Source: CAILZL01 sp963791615
Lineage (GTDB): Bacteria; Pseudomonadota; Gammaproteobacteria; Steroidobacterales; Steroidobacteraceae
NCBI GenBank assembly: GCA_963791615.1
Contig: CAWBTE010000005.1
Coordinates: forward strand, 682,001-746,000
Reading direction: 5' to 3'
Length of the DNA stretch: 64,000 bases
Both the position numbers and the translations under genes were made by a program. Of this stretch, positions 50,783-60,312 are shown piece by piece; position 1 is the first letter of the stretch; each line of letters starts with the position of its first letter. The notes below the pieces were generated by a model. It saw only the letters and a list, made by a program, of their open reading frames with translations, was not told the origin of the DNA and ran no database searches.

Positions 50783-52021
50783 ATGCGAAATTTACTACGC
50801 ATCATGTCCATGGCGGTGAGTGCGCTGCTGATAGCGGCCTGCGGTGGTTCCGGTTCCAGTGCGGGTTCAGGGTCCAGTTCCAGCAGCAGTGCGTCGAGCA
50901 GCTCGACTTCGTCCGCATCCTCTTCCTCCAGCAGCGCTGCGGCAGTCCGTCTGACCAATGTATTCACCAGCTTGCCGGCGTTTGTGGAGCCCTTGGGCAT
51001 GCTGCAAGCACCGGGCGATAACGCGCGCTGGTTTGTGATTCAGCGCGGCGGCATAGTCCGGCAGTTCAGCAATGTGGCGAATGTCGCGGTGGCCAGCGAT
51101 TTCATCGACATTGATGCGCGCGTGGATTCCACCAGCGGCGAGATGGGCCTGCTGGGCATGGCGTTCCATCCCAATTTTCCGACTGATCCACGCGTGTTTC
51201 TGTCGTACACCGCCACTGTGTCCGGCCCGATCGTGTCGCGTATTTCAGCCTTTACCACTTCGAATGCGGGTCAAACGCTGAATCCCAATTCCGAACAAAT
51301 ATTACTGACGCTCAATCAACCCGCCACCAATCACAATGGCGGGCATATCGCATTCGGCAACGACGGCTATCTGTATATCGGCTTCGGTGATGGCGGCGGC
51401 AGTGGCGATCCCGCTGGTAATGCGCAGAACCTCAACACCCTGCTGGGCAAGCTGCTGCGCATTGATGTGGGTAACAATGGCGCAACTACCTACGGCATTC
51501 CACCCGGCAATCTGTATGCGGCCAATGCCAAGTGCACCGCCACTGGCGGTAGTGCGCCGTGTCCGGAGCTGTACGCCTGGGGCTTCCGCAATCCGTGGCG
51601 CTGGAGCTTCGACAAACAGAACGGCGACCTGTGGCTGGGCGATGTGGGCCAGAATGCCTGGGAAGAAATCGATCAAGTGCAGATGGGCGGCAACTATGGC
51701 TGGCGTTGTCGCGAAGGCGCGCACGACTTCAACACGTCGGGTTGCGGCACTGGCTACATCGACCCGGTGGCTGAATACGGCCGCAGCCTGGGTTCTTCAG
51801 TCACCGGCGGCTATGTGTATCGCGGCACCCAGAACACCTCCCTGTTCGGTCGTTATCTGTTTGCCGACTTTGGCAGCGGCAACATCTTTGCCTGGTTGCC
51901 ACCCGCCACCACACCTCGCGCACCAACACTGCTGCTGGACACCAGCTACAGCATCGCCAGCTTTGGTGAAGCCAACAATGGCGACTGTATTGTATATGCC
52001 GGTGATCATGGATATCTGTGA
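50783..52021 (+). CDS. PQQ-dependent sugar dehydrogenase-type lipoprotein
   Basis: A 412-aa lipoprotein with a strong AGGAG ribosome-binding site. The signal ends in lipobox LLIAAC, followed by a very Ser-rich spacer of about 35 residues. The beta-propeller matches soluble aldose dehydrogenase (YliI-like) proteins: GLLGMAFHPNFP, NHNGGHIAFGNDGYLYIGFG, LNTLLGKLLRIDV, WGFRNPWRWSFDK, GDLWLGDVGQNAWEEID and GGYVYRG. The family normally ends GELYVxDxGGxIYRL-like. Here it reads NNGDCIVYAGDHGYL and stops, while a nearby frame continues HLFQAVRAR, so a frameshift close to the 3' end is possible. PQQ dependence is inferred. Confidence 0.87.
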   Translation: MRNLLRIMSMAVSALLIAACGGSGSSAGSGSSSSSSASSSSTSSASSSSSSAAAVRLTNVFTSLPAFVEPLGMLQAPGDNARWFVIQRGGIVRQFSNVANVAVASDFIDIDARVDSTSGEMGLLGMAFHPNFPTDPRVFLSYTATVSGPIVSRISAFTTSNAGQTLNPNSEQILLTLNQPATNHNGGHIAFGNDGYLYIGFGDGGGSGDPAGNAQNLNTLLGKLLRIDVGNNGATTYGIPPGNLYAANAKCTATGGSAPCPELYAWGFRNPWRWSFDKQNGDLWLGDVGQNAWEEIDQVQMGGNYGWRCREGAHDFNTSGCGTGYIDPVAEYGRSLGSSVTGGYVYRGTQNTSLFGRYLFADFGSGNIFAWLPPATTPRAPTLLLDTSYSIASFGEANNGDCIVYAGDHGYL

Positions 52022-52079
52022 ACATCTATTCCAGGCGGTGCGTGCTCGCCGCGTGCTACGTCGAGTCCCGCGCGGACTT

Positions 52080-52514
52080 TCACACCCTTAACACCTCGTC
52101 GCCCTTAAAGTAACGCTCGCGCTTTTCCGCAAACCGCTGAATCTCCGCGCCGCTCAGCACACACAACTCGGCCTCGACCACTGCGCCTTCGGCAATGGCG
52201 ATGTGCTGTGCGCTGATCTTGCCCTTGATGCGTGCGGTGCTGCGAACTTCCAGCTTGCCGTTCACGGTGAGGGTGCCGTCGAAGCTTCCGGCCAGCAGGG
52301 CTTGTGCGCACTGAATTTCGCCGCGCCATTGGCCGGCGTCGGCCAGCGTCAGCATGCCGCCGATTTCTCCATTGCCGATCACTGCACCGGCCACTGACAG
52401 ATCGCCGGCGCAGGTCAACGCGCCCTCGAAGTGACTGCCATGGCTAACCAGGGTGGGGGAGGCGCTGCGGCGATCCAGGAAACGTCGGGCGGGGGTTTGA
52501 ACGTCAGTCTGCAT
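52080..52514 (-). CDS. Bactofilin-family cytoskeletal protein
   Basis: A 144-aa polymer-forming protein. A disordered N-terminus (about 1-22) precedes the bactofilin beta-helix: LVSHGSHFEGALTCAGDLSV, GAVIGNGEIGGMLTLADAGQ, GSFDGTLTVNGKLEVRSTAR and IKGKISAQHIAIAEGAVVEA. Bactofilins form non-polar filaments that scaffold cell-wall or polarity proteins. It is convergent with the sugar dehydrogenase gene. No peptidase M23 partner gene is adjacent. The 302-base gap on its right contains a sigma-54 promoter facing the other way. Confidence 0.92.
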   Translation of the reverse strand: MQTDVQTPARRFLDRRSASPTLVSHGSHFEGALTCAGDLSVAGAVIGNGEIGGMLTLADAGQWRGEIQCAQALLAGSFDGTLTVNGKLEVRSTARIKGKISAQHIAIAEGAVVEAELCVLSGAEIQRFAEKRERYFKGDEVLRV

Positions 52515-52762
52515 ATTGTTGTGGTATCAGCTGGATTACGGAGCCGCGAGCGAATGAGCGAATCGGGATGGTGCCGTGCTGCTGTCATAAACCCTGTGCC
52601 GGAAGTCTCACTCTGACAGGGCGGGCTGACAGAGCAGGATGGCGGCCCCTGTCCAAAGCCGACAATCTGCGTCACCCATAAGGTGTCTCTGGCTCATCCC
52701 GGGTTGAATATTACTTGTTGATTTATATGGCAAATAACTTCTAACCCGCTTTCCGGCACAAC

Positions 52763-52778
52763 TGGCACGGGCCTTGCT
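52763..52778 (+). promoter_or_regulatory. Sigma-54 (RpoN) promoter
   Basis: TGGCACG-GGCC-TTGCT matches the -24/-12 consensus TGGCACG-N4-TTGCW at every defined position. Transcription should start about 12 bases after the GC of the -12 box, near 52789, giving a leader of about 28 bases before the ATG at 52817. The activator site upstream cannot be identified. Confidence 0.9.
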
Positions 52779-52816
52779 AACCCTCTGTCCAACTTCTCAG
52801 CTACGAGCTTGGCGCC

Positions 52817-53116
52817 ATGCAGAATTTTGCAACTCAATCGACCCCCGAGATCATTGCCGTGGTATTGCCGGATGGCACCCCGGAAAGCCCATCGGCATTA
52901 GGGGCATTGGGCGATAGAGCCAGTGAATTTGTTGCAACCGGCACCATGGTGCTGGTGCGTTATCCGGATGGTCGTCTGGCCCTGGAGCCGGCGCGTCAGG
53001 AGGCGGCATGGCAGGGTCAGGTGGCGAGCGGATCGTCGTTCCGCAGCAAGCCCATTCTTGATCCGCTGTCGCGTGAGGTGATGGGTTATGAGATGGAGTT
53101 GGCCATCGCTTCCTGA
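52817..53116 (+). CDS. Small protein of unknown function under sigma-54 control
   Basis: A 99-aa soluble protein I do not recognise. There is no signal peptide and no membrane segment. The N-terminal half reads STPEIIAVVLPDGTPESPSA and VATGTMVLVRYPDGRLALEP; two PDGxxxxxP turns suggest a small beta-structured fold. The C-terminal part ends ILDPLSREVMGYEMELAIAS. It is a single-gene unit, with a perfect-match sigma-54 promoter 39 bases upstream and a strong terminator 44 bases downstream. That clean unit argues strongly for a real, regulated gene, perhaps tied to nitrogen, motility or surface functions; the choice is open. Confidence 0.8.
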   Translation: MQNFATQSTPEIIAVVLPDGTPESPSALGALGDRASEFVATGTMVLVRYPDGRLALEPARQEAAWQGQVASGSSFRSKPILDPLSREVMGYEMELAIAS

Positions 53117-53159
53117 GAGTTTTCTGCTCGATCAGTTTCCGGTTTCGATTTCGACTTAA

Positions 53160-53201
53160 GCGCCGCGATTGCGTCTTCCCCGCAAGCGGCGCGCTTTTTT
53201 T
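53160..53201 (+). terminator. Rho-independent terminator
   Basis: GCGCCGC pairs with GCGGCGC, with an inner TTGCG/CGCAA stem, followed by GC and seven Ts. It ends the sigma-54 unit ahead of gltB. Confidence 0.92.
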
Positions 53202-53370
53202 GCGCAGCTTTTTCACCCCTCGTTAACAGCCTGCCCCAATCTGCGGCAAATTCCGATGAAGCGGCAGAAATTCACGCTGTAAGTCAGGGATAACTTGGCA
53301 AAAAAGGCTTTGGCAAACGCCACGAGGCCCGTAAACTGGCCAACCCCCGATTTGTAAACCGGTTGTCCCG

Positions 53371-56300
53371 ATGTCCGCGACTACGCCTCCTGATTTCCAG
53401 ATTGATGCCCCGGTTGGCGCTGTGGCGCCTGTGCTCCTGCCGATGGTGAGCCGACCCAAAAAACAGGGCTTGTACGACCCGCAATTCGAGCATGACGCCT
53501 GTGGCGTCGGCTTCGTGGCCGACATGAAGGGCCGCAAGTCGCATCGCATCCTGCAACAGGGCATTGAAGTCCTCAAGAATCTTGATCACCGTGGCGCCAG
53601 TGGCAGCGAAGTGAATACCGGCGACGGTGCGGGCGTGCTGATGCAGATGCCGCACAAGTTTCTGGTCGAGGCGGCCAAGAAGAACAGCATCAAGCTGCCT
53701 GCGGAAGGCGAATATGGCTGCGGTCTGATTTTCCTGCCGCGCGATCCGAACCTGCGCCGTCGTCTGGAAGCCAAGTTTGAGCAGATTGTCCAGTCCGAGG
53801 GACAGACCCTGCTGGGCTGGCGCACCGTGCCGACCAACAACGCCATGCTGGGTGATACCGCCAAGGCATCCGAACCGTTCATGCGTCAGGTGTTCATTGG
53901 CCGCAGTGCTGAACTGAAGGATCAACAGGATTTCGAGCGCAAGCTGTTCGTGATCCGCAAGCGCGCCTATACCGACGTGCGCACCTCTACCATGGGCGGC
54001 GCGGAGTTCTGGTATCTGTGCAGCCTGTCCAGCCGCACCCTGATCTACAAGGGCATGCTGACCACCGGCCAGCTGGACCAGTATTTTCTGGACTTGAGTG
54101 ATCCGGCGATGGAAACCGCGCTGGCGCTGGTGCACTCGCGCTTCAGCACCAACACCTTCCCCAGCTGGGATCGTGCGCATCCCTATCGCTACATCGCCCA
54201 TAACGGCGAGATCAACACGCTGCGCGGCAACTTCAACTGGATGAAGGCGCGCGAGCCGCGCTTCCGGTCCGAGCTGTTCGGCGAAGACATGGAAAAGATT
54301 CCGCCCATCATCAATCCCAATGGCAGCGATTCGGCGATGTTCGACAACACGCTGGAGCTGCTGGTGCTGGCGGGTCGTTCGCTGCCACATGCCGTGATGA
54401 TGATGGTCCCCGAGCCGTGGTCGGGTCACGAGACCATGGACGATCAGCGCCGCGCCTTCTATCAATACCACTCCAGCCTGATGGAACCCTGGGATGGTCC
54501 GGCCTGTATTGCGTTTACCGATGGCACACAGATTGGCGCCATTCTCGACCGCAATGGCCTGCGTCCTTCGCGTTACTACGTCACCAAGGATGATCTGGTG
54601 GTGATGGCTTCGGAAGCGGGCGTGCTCGATATTCCGCCGGAAGACGTGGTTGAGAAAGGTCGCTTGCAGCCGGGGCGCATGTTCCTGATCAACATGGAGC
54701 AGGGTCGCATTGTTGATGACGAAGAGATCAAGCGCGAAGTGGTCAGCCAGCGTCCGTATCGGCAGTGGCTGAGCGAGAACCTGGTGCAGCTGAAGGATCT
54801 GCCCGCTGCACCCGAAGTGCCGCTACCCGATCACGACACGCTACTGCAACGTCAGATCGCCTTCGGTTATACCTTTGAAGATCAGCGCGTGCTGATTGCG
54901 CCGATGGCGCGTGATGGCGTCGAGGCAGTCGGTTCCATGGGCAATGACACGCCGCTGGCGGTGCTGTCCGGCAAGTCACGCCTGCTGTTTGATTATTTCA
55001 AGCAGTTGTTTGCCCAGGTGACCAATCCGCCCATCGATTCCATTCGTGAAGAGATCATTACTTCTTCAGAAATGTGGCTGGGTTCCGAAGGCAACCTGCT
55101 CGAACCACAGCCCGGCGATTGCCGACGCGTGCAGTTGAGCGGTCCGGTGCTGACCAACGATGACTTCGCCAGAATCCGTCGCATGGATCTGCCGGGCCTG
55201 AAGGTCGGCGTCCTGTCTTCGCTGTTCAAGGTAGCGCGTGGTGAGCTGGGTCTGGTCAAGTCCATGGAGGAATTGTGTGCGGATGCCAAGCGCCTGATTG
55301 AAGAAGAGGAAGTGCATGTACTGATCCTCAGCGATCGCGGTGTGAATCGTGAGTTCGCGCCGATTCCCTCTCTGCTGGCCGTGTCCGGCCTGCATCACTA
55401 CCTGATCCGTGAGGGCGTGCGTACCCGCGTGTCACTGGTGCTGGAAACCGGCGAGGCGCGCGAAGTACATCACTTCGCCTTGCTGGTGGGTTATGGCGCC
55501 AGCGCCGTCAATCCTTATCTGGCCTTTGAAACCATCGACGGCATGATCCGTGAAGACATGTTGCCCGGTGTGGATCACAAGACCGCCTGCAAGAACTTCG
55601 TCAAGGCCGCCACCAAGGGTGTGGTGAAGGTGATGTCGAAGATGGGTATCTCCGCCATCCAGAGCTACCACGGCGCACAGGTGTTTGAAGCAGTGGGTCT
55701 GCATCAGGAAGTAGTGGATGAATACTTCAGTAACACGGCGTCACGTATCGGCGGCATCGGTATTGATCTGATCGCGCGCGAAATTCTAATGCGCCATGCG
55801 GTGGCGTTCCCGGTGCGTCAGGTCAATGGTCATGCGCTGCCGGTAGGCGGCCAGTATCAGTGGCGTTCGGAAGGCGAACACCACATGTTCAATCCGGAAT
55901 CGATTCATCGCTTGCAGAAGTCGGTGCGCACCGGCAGTTACCCGACTTACAAGGCCTATGCGGCGTTGATCGACGATCAGTCGAAACAACTGGCGACGCT
56001 GCGTGGTCTGCTGGAATTCAAGCCGCGCGAATCGATTGCCATTGAAGAAGTTGAATCAGTGGAAAGCATCGTCAAGCGTTTCAAGACCGGTGCGATGAGT
56101 TACGGCTCGATCAGCAAGGAAGCCCACGAGACCCTGGCGATTGCCATGAACCGCATTGGCGGCAAGAGCAACACCGGCGAAGGCGGCGAAGATCCGGAAC
56201 GTTTCGTTGCGATGCCGAATGGCGACTCGAAGAATTCCGCCATCAAGCAGGTGGCGTCCGGCCGCTTTGGTGTGACCAGCAACTACCTGGTCAATGCGCG

Positions 56301-58035
56301 CGAATTGCAGATCAAGATGGCGCAAGGCGCCAAGCCCGGTGAAGGCGGTCAGTTGCCCGGCACCAAGGTCTATCCGTGGGTGGCCAAAACGCGTCACACC
56401 ACAGCGGGTGTGGGTCTGATTTCACCGCCACCGCATCACGATATTTATTCGATTGAAGATCTGGCCGAGCTGATTCATGACCTGAAGAACAGCAATCGCA
56501 AGGCGCGTATCAGCGTCAAGCTGGTGGCTGAAGTGGGCGTGGGTACGATTGCGGCGGGTGTGGCCAAGGCACATGCCGACGTCGTGCTGATCTCCGGCTA
56601 CGATGGTGGCACGGGCGCTTCGCCATTGACGTCAACCACTCACGCGGGCCTGCCGTGGGAATTGGGTCTGGCGGAAACGCATCAGACGCTGGTGCTCAAC
56701 AACCTGCGCAGTCGCATTGCGGTTGAAACCGATGGTCAATTGAAGACCGGTCGTGACGTGATGATTGCGGCTTTGCTGGGTGCTGAAGAATTCGGCTTCG
56801 CCACTGCGCCGCTGGTGGCCACAGGTTGCATCATGATGCGCGTCTGTCATCTCAATACCTGTCCGGTGGGTGTGGCGACGCAGAACCCCAAGCTGCGCGA
56901 GAAGTTCGCCGGCAAGCCCGAGCACGTGGTCAACTTCATGCAGTTCATCGCGCAGGATCTGCGTGAGTGGATGGCAAAGCTGGGCTTCCGCACCATCACC
57001 GAAATGGTAGGTCGTGTTGACTGTCTGGAACCCCGCAAGGCCATTGATCACTGGAAGGGCAAGGGTTTCGATTTCAGCAACATTCTGTATCAGCCGGATG
57101 CCGGCCCTGAAGTGGGTCGTTTCTGCCAGATTGATCAGGATCACGGCTTGGATAAATCACTCGACGTCACGCAACTGCTTGAGATCTGCAAACCCGCCAT
57201 TGAACGCGGCGAAAAGGTGCAAGCTGAGTTGCCTATCCGTAACGTCAATCGCGTCACCGGTACGATCACGGGCAGCGAAATCACCCGCAAGTGGGGCGCA
57301 GCGGGCCTGCCGGAAGATACGGTACGCATCAAGTTCACCGGTTCTGCCGGACAGAGCTTCGGCGCCTTCATGCCGCGCGGAATGAGTTTCCAGCTGGAAG
57401 GCGATGCCAACGACTACGTGGGCAAAGGCCTGTCCGGTGGCAAGCTGGTGATCTATCCATCGCACAGGGCGAGCTTCAAGGCTGAAGACAACATTATTGT
57501 TGGCAATGTGGCTTTGTATGGGGCGACCAGTGGCGAAGTGTTCATTCGTGGTCGTGCTGGTGAGCGCTTTGCAGTGCGCAACAGCGGCGTGAACACGGTG
57601 GTGGAAGGCCTGGGAGATCATGGTTGCGAATACATGACTGGCGGTCGCGTCGTTATTCTGGGCAGCACCGGCCGCAACTTTGGCGCCGGCATGTCCGGTG
57701 GCGTGGCCTATGTGCTCGATGACACAGGCAGCTTCAGCGCGCGCATCAACAAGGCCATGGTTAATATCGAAACACTGACCGAAGCGACTGAAATCGCCGA
57801 AGTGCGCGCCCTGATCGAGAAGCATCGCACTTACACCAAGAGTGATCGCGCCCAGCAGGTGCTCGATGCCTGGGACAAGTATCTGCCCAGTTTCGTGAAA
57901 GTAATCCCCAAGGATTACCAACGCATGCTGGCTGGCATCAAACGCGCCGAGGAACAGGGTCTCACTGGCGAAGACGCCATCATGGTGGCGTTCGAAGAGA
58001 ACTCACGTGATGCCGCGCGTATGGGCGGCGGTTGA
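53371..58035 (+). CDS. gltB: Glutamate synthase (NADPH) large subunit
   Basis: GOGAT alpha subunit, 1,554 aa, which makes two glutamates from glutamine and 2-oxoglutarate. The class II amidotransferase nucleophile is Cys44 (EHDACGVGFVADMKG). The first 43 residues should be cleaved off; a shorter start at 53443 is possible. The central and FMN/synthase domains include KTGAMSYGSISKEAHETLA and GYDGGTGASPLTSTTHAGLPWELG. The 3Fe-4S cysteines lie in TGCIMMRVCHLNTCPVGVATQ. The C-terminal beta-helix (GERFAVRNSGVNTVVEGLGDHGCEYMTGG) is complete. The small subunit follows after a REP-like element. It works with glutamine synthetase, whose regulator P-II is encoded at 20.6 kb. Confidence 0.97.
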   Translation: MSATTPPDFQIDAPVGAVAPVLLPMVSRPKKQGLYDPQFEHDACGVGFVADMKGRKSHRILQQGIEVLKNLDHRGASGSEVNTGDGAGVLMQMPHKFLVEAAKKNSIKLPAEGEYGCGLIFLPRDPNLRRRLEAKFEQIVQSEGQTLLGWRTVPTNNAMLGDTAKASEPFMRQVFIGRSAELKDQQDFERKLFVIRKRAYTDVRTSTMGGAEFWYLCSLSSRTLIYKGMLTTGQLDQYFLDLSDPAMETALALVHSRFSTNTFPSWDRAHPYRYIAHNGEINTLRGNFNWMKAREPRFRSELFGEDMEKIPPIINPNGSDSAMFDNTLELLVLAGRSLPHAVMMMVPEPWSGHETMDDQRRAFYQYHSSLMEPWDGPACIAFTDGTQIGAILDRNGLRPSRYYVTKDDLVVMASEAGVLDIPPEDVVEKGRLQPGRMFLINMEQGRIVDDEEIKREVVSQRPYRQWLSENLVQLKDLPAAPEVPLPDHDTLLQRQIAFGYTFEDQRVLIAPMARDGVEAVGSMGNDTPLAVLSGKSRLLFDYFKQLFAQVTNPPIDSIREEIITSSEMWLGSEGNLLEPQPGDCRRVQLSGPVLTNDDFARIRRMDLPGLKVGVLSSLFKVARGELGLVKSMEELCADAKRLIEEEEVHVLILSDRGVNREFAPIPSLLAVSGLHHYLIREGVRTRVSLVLETGEAREVHHFALLVGYGASAVNPYLAFETIDGMIREDMLPGVDHKTACKNFVKAATKGVVKVMSKMGISAIQSYHGAQVFEAVGLHQEVVDEYFSNTASRIGGIGIDLIAREILMRHAVAFPVRQVNGHALPVGGQYQWRSEGEHHMFNPESIHRLQKSVRTGSYPTYKAYAALIDDQSKQLATLRGLLEFKPRESIAIEEVESVESIVKRFKTGAMSYGSISKEAHETLAIAMNRIGGKSNTGEGGEDPERFVAMPNGDSKNSAIKQVASGRFGVTSNYLVNARELQIKMAQGAKPGEGGQLPGTKVYPWVAKTRHTTAGVGLISPPPHHDIYSIEDLAELIHDLKNSNRKARISVKLVAEVGVGTIAAGVAKAHADVVLISGYDGGTGASPLTSTTHAGLPWELGLAETHQTLVLNNLRSRIAVETDGQLKTGRDVMIAALLGAEEFGFATAPLVATGCIMMRVCHLNTCPVGVATQNPKLREKFAGKPEHVVNFMQFIAQDLREWMAKLGFRTITEMVGRVDCLEPRKAIDHWKGKGFDFSNILYQPDAGPEVGRFCQIDQDHGLDKSLDVTQLLEICKPAIERGEKVQAELPIRNVNRVTGTITGSEITRKWGAAGLPEDTVRIKFTGSAGQSFGAFMPRGMSFQLEGDANDYVGKGLSGGKLVIYPSHRASFKAEDNIIVGNVALYGATSGEVFIRGRAGERFAVRNSGVNTVVEGLGDHGCEYMTGGRVVILGSTGRNFGAGMSGGVAYVLDDTGSFSARINKAMVNIETLTEATEIAEVRALIEKHRTYTKSDRAQQVLDAWDKYLPSFVKVIPKDYQRMLAGIKRAEEQGLTGEDAIMVAFEENSRDAARMGGG

Positions 58036-58052
58036 TGAAGGATTGTCGGTGT

Positions 58053-58127
58053 GTAGGGGCGGTTCGCGAACCGCCCTCTGGCAATACTCCGCTATGCCAA
58101 CCAGGGCCGTTCACGAACGACCCCTAC
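58053..58127. repeat. REP-like palindromic element 2
   Basis: GTAGGGGCGGTTCGCGAACC opens the element and GTTCACGAACGACCCCTAC closes it, around GGCAATACTC. It matches the reverse complement of element 1 at 38133-38215 in its left palindrome and central GGCAATACTC. It fills most of the gltB-gltD gap. Confidence 0.8.
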
Positions 58128-58163
58128 GTTGAAAAAATTTTGCAAGTTTGAGATTGAACAGAA

Positions 58164-59649
58164 ATGGGTAAGCCAACCGGATTCATTGAATATCTGCGCG
58201 AACTGCCAGTAGATCGCAGCCCGACAGAACGGGTGAAGGACTGGAACGAGTTTCATCACCACATGGAAGACAAGGCGCTGCGCAATCAGGGCGCGCGTTG
58301 CATGGATTGTGGCGTGCCGTTCTGTCATACCGGCAAACTCATCAGTGGCATGGCGTCCGGTTGTCCGGTCAACAACCTGATTCCCGAATGGAACGATCTG
58401 GTCTATCGCGGCCTGTGGCAGGAAGCGCTGACCCGCCTGCACAAGACCAATAATTTTCCGGAGTTCACCGGCCGGGTGTGCCCGGCGCCCTGTGAAGGTT
58501 CCTGCGTGCTGGGCATCAGCAGTCCGCCCGTAACCATCAAGAACATTGAAAACACCATCATCGATCGCGGTTGGGAAGAAGGCTGGGTGATTCCCGACGC
58601 GCCCAAGGTGCGTACTGGCAAGAAAGTGGCGGTGATTGGTTCTGGCCCTGCGGGTCTGTCAGCCGCAGCGCAGCTGAATCGCGCCGGTCATCTGGTCACG
58701 GTGTTCGAGCGCGCTGATCGTCCGGGTGGTTTGCTCATGTATGGCATTCCCAACATGAAGCTCGACAAGAAAGAAGTGGTCGAGCGTCGCCTGAAGCTGA
58801 TGGAACAGGAAGGCATCAAGTTTCAGTGCAATGCTGATGTGGGCGGCACTGTGTCAGTGGAATCACTGCACAAGGATTTTGATGCGATTGTTGTGTGTAC
58901 GGGCGCTACCTTGCCGCGCGACTTGCCGGTTGAAGGCCGTGGCTTGAAGGGCGTGCACTTTGCGATGGAATACCTGACCGATGACTACCCAGTCGGTGCT
59001 GGGTGCAGGACCGGATTCCTGTCCCATCAGCGCCAGAGGCAAGGATGTGGTGGTGATCGGCGGCGGTGATACCGGTACCGACTGTGTCGGCAGCTCGATC
59101 CGTCAAGGCTGCAAGACCCTGGTGCAGATTGAAATCCTGCCGCGTTCACCCATGGATCGCGCGGATGACAATCCCTGGCCAGAGTGGCCCAAGGTCTACA
59201 AGATGGACTACGGCCAGGAAGAAGCGGCCGCCAAGTTTGGCGACGATCCGCGTGTTTACCAGACCACGGTGAAGAAATTCATTGCTGATGCCAATGGTGC
59301 AGTGAAAGAGCTGGTCACCGTGCAGATCAAATGGGAAAAAAACGACAAGGGTCAGTTCATTCCCGTTGAGCAAGCAGGCACCGAACAAACCCGCCCGGCA
59401 CAACTGGTGTTGCTGGCCATGGGTTTCCTCGGCCCTGAACAGCCGCTAATCAAGGCGCTGAGTGTGGACACCGATCCACGCAGCAACATCAAGGCTGAGC
59501 ACGGCATGTTCAACACCAGCGTCAAGGGTGTGTTCACGGCCGGTGACTGCCGTCGTGGCCAGAGTCTGGTGGTATGGGCCATCAATGAAGGCCGGGGTGC
59601 AGCGCGTGAATGCGATCGTTACTTGATGGGCGCGACGGATTTGCCCTGA
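58164..59649 (+). CDS. gltD: Glutamate synthase small subunit, frameshifted
   Basis: GOGAT beta subunit, which carries electrons from NADPH to the large subunit. The first part, from ATG 58164, has the 4Fe-4S cysteines (CMDCGVPFCHTG, VCPAPCEGSCVLGI) and the FAD motif VAVIGSGPAGLSAAAQL. It is normal to AMEYLT at 58979, then runs out of frame to a stop at 59069. The rest, in another frame from about 58981 (SVLGAGPDSCPISARGKDVV, then VIGGGDTGTDCVGSSIRQGC, the NADPH motif), is complete to 59649. One extra base lies between about 58980 and 58994, a possible place being the CCC run. All other parts are intact, so an assembly error is likely. Confidence 0.9.
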
Positions 59650-59688
59650 GAGACTGTTCAGAACCAGATACTTCATTGCAATCGATAC

Positions 59689-59725
59689 AACAGCCCAGAT
59701 CATCCGGTCTGGGCTGTTTTTTTTT
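59689..59725 (+). terminator. Rho-independent terminator after gltD
   Basis: A perfect 11-bp stem, AACAGCCCAGA and TCTGGGCTGTT, with an 8-base loop is followed directly by a run of Ts to 59725. Confidence 0.95.
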
Positions 59726-59793
59726 GCCCGGTAATCGGTTATGTTTAACGAGTATTCATCCAATAACCTAATCCAATGATCGGGAGAAACCTT

Positions 59794-60183
59794 ATGAGTC
59801 TGGCTAAGGAATTCAAAGAATTTGCCATGCGCGGCAATGTTATTGATCTGGCAGTGGGCGTGGTCATTGGCGGCGCATTCGGCAAGATCGTGTCCTCACT
59901 GGTGGACAGCGTTGTCATGCCGGTGCTGGGTGTGGCCACGGCCGGCAAGAACTTTTCGGACATGGCAGCGCAGATCGGCACCAGTGCTGATGGCACGCCG
60001 GTACTGCTCAAATATGGCGCGTTCATGCAATCCATCATCGACTTCGTGATCATCGCCTTCATCATTTTCATGGCCATTCGCGGCATCAACAAACTCAAGA
60101 AGCCCGAAGTGCCTGCTGCGCCACCCGCGCCACCCAAACAGGAAGTGCTGCTGGAAGAAATACGCGACCTGCTCAAGCGTTGA
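59794..60183 (+). CDS. mscL: Large-conductance mechanosensitive channel
   Basis: A 129-aa pentameric inner-membrane channel that opens under membrane tension in osmotic downshock. The N-terminal amphipathic helix and first transmembrane helix read MSLAKEFKEFAMRGNVIDLA, then VGVVIGGAFGKIVSSLVDSVV, the classic MscL start. The second helix is IIDFVIIAFIIFMAIRGIN, and the C-terminal bundle ends KQEVLLEEIRDLLKR. ATG 59794 follows GGGAG at a good distance; an upstream in-frame ATG at 59776 is unlikely. Confidence 0.97.
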   Translation: MSLAKEFKEFAMRGNVIDLAVGVVIGGAFGKIVSSLVDSVVMPVLGVATAGKNFSDMAAQIGTSADGTPVLLKYGAFMQSIIDFVIIAFIIFMAIRGINKLKKPEVPAAPPAPPKQEVLLEEIRDLLKR

Positions 60184-60201
60184 ACCAGTTCGAGTTCAGT
60201 G

Positions 60202-60227
60202 ACCGCGTGACCATGTTGTCACGCGGT
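60202..60227 (+). terminator. Hairpin after mscL
   Basis: A perfect 10-bp stem, ACCGCGTGAC-CATGTT-GTCACGCGGT, begins 19 bases after the mscL stop. No T-run follows, so it is a probable but unproven terminator. Confidence 0.6.
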
Positions 60228-60312
60228 TCTGATCCAGTGAATTTCCTTATCGTGTTATCTGATCTTGATGCGTGACGCCGTGTAGTCACCGTTTACTCAT
60301 GGAATCAATGAA

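Noticed and set aside
53284..54471. 395-codon minus-strand frame
   Set aside because: Antisense of gltB and His/Gln rich; a shadow.
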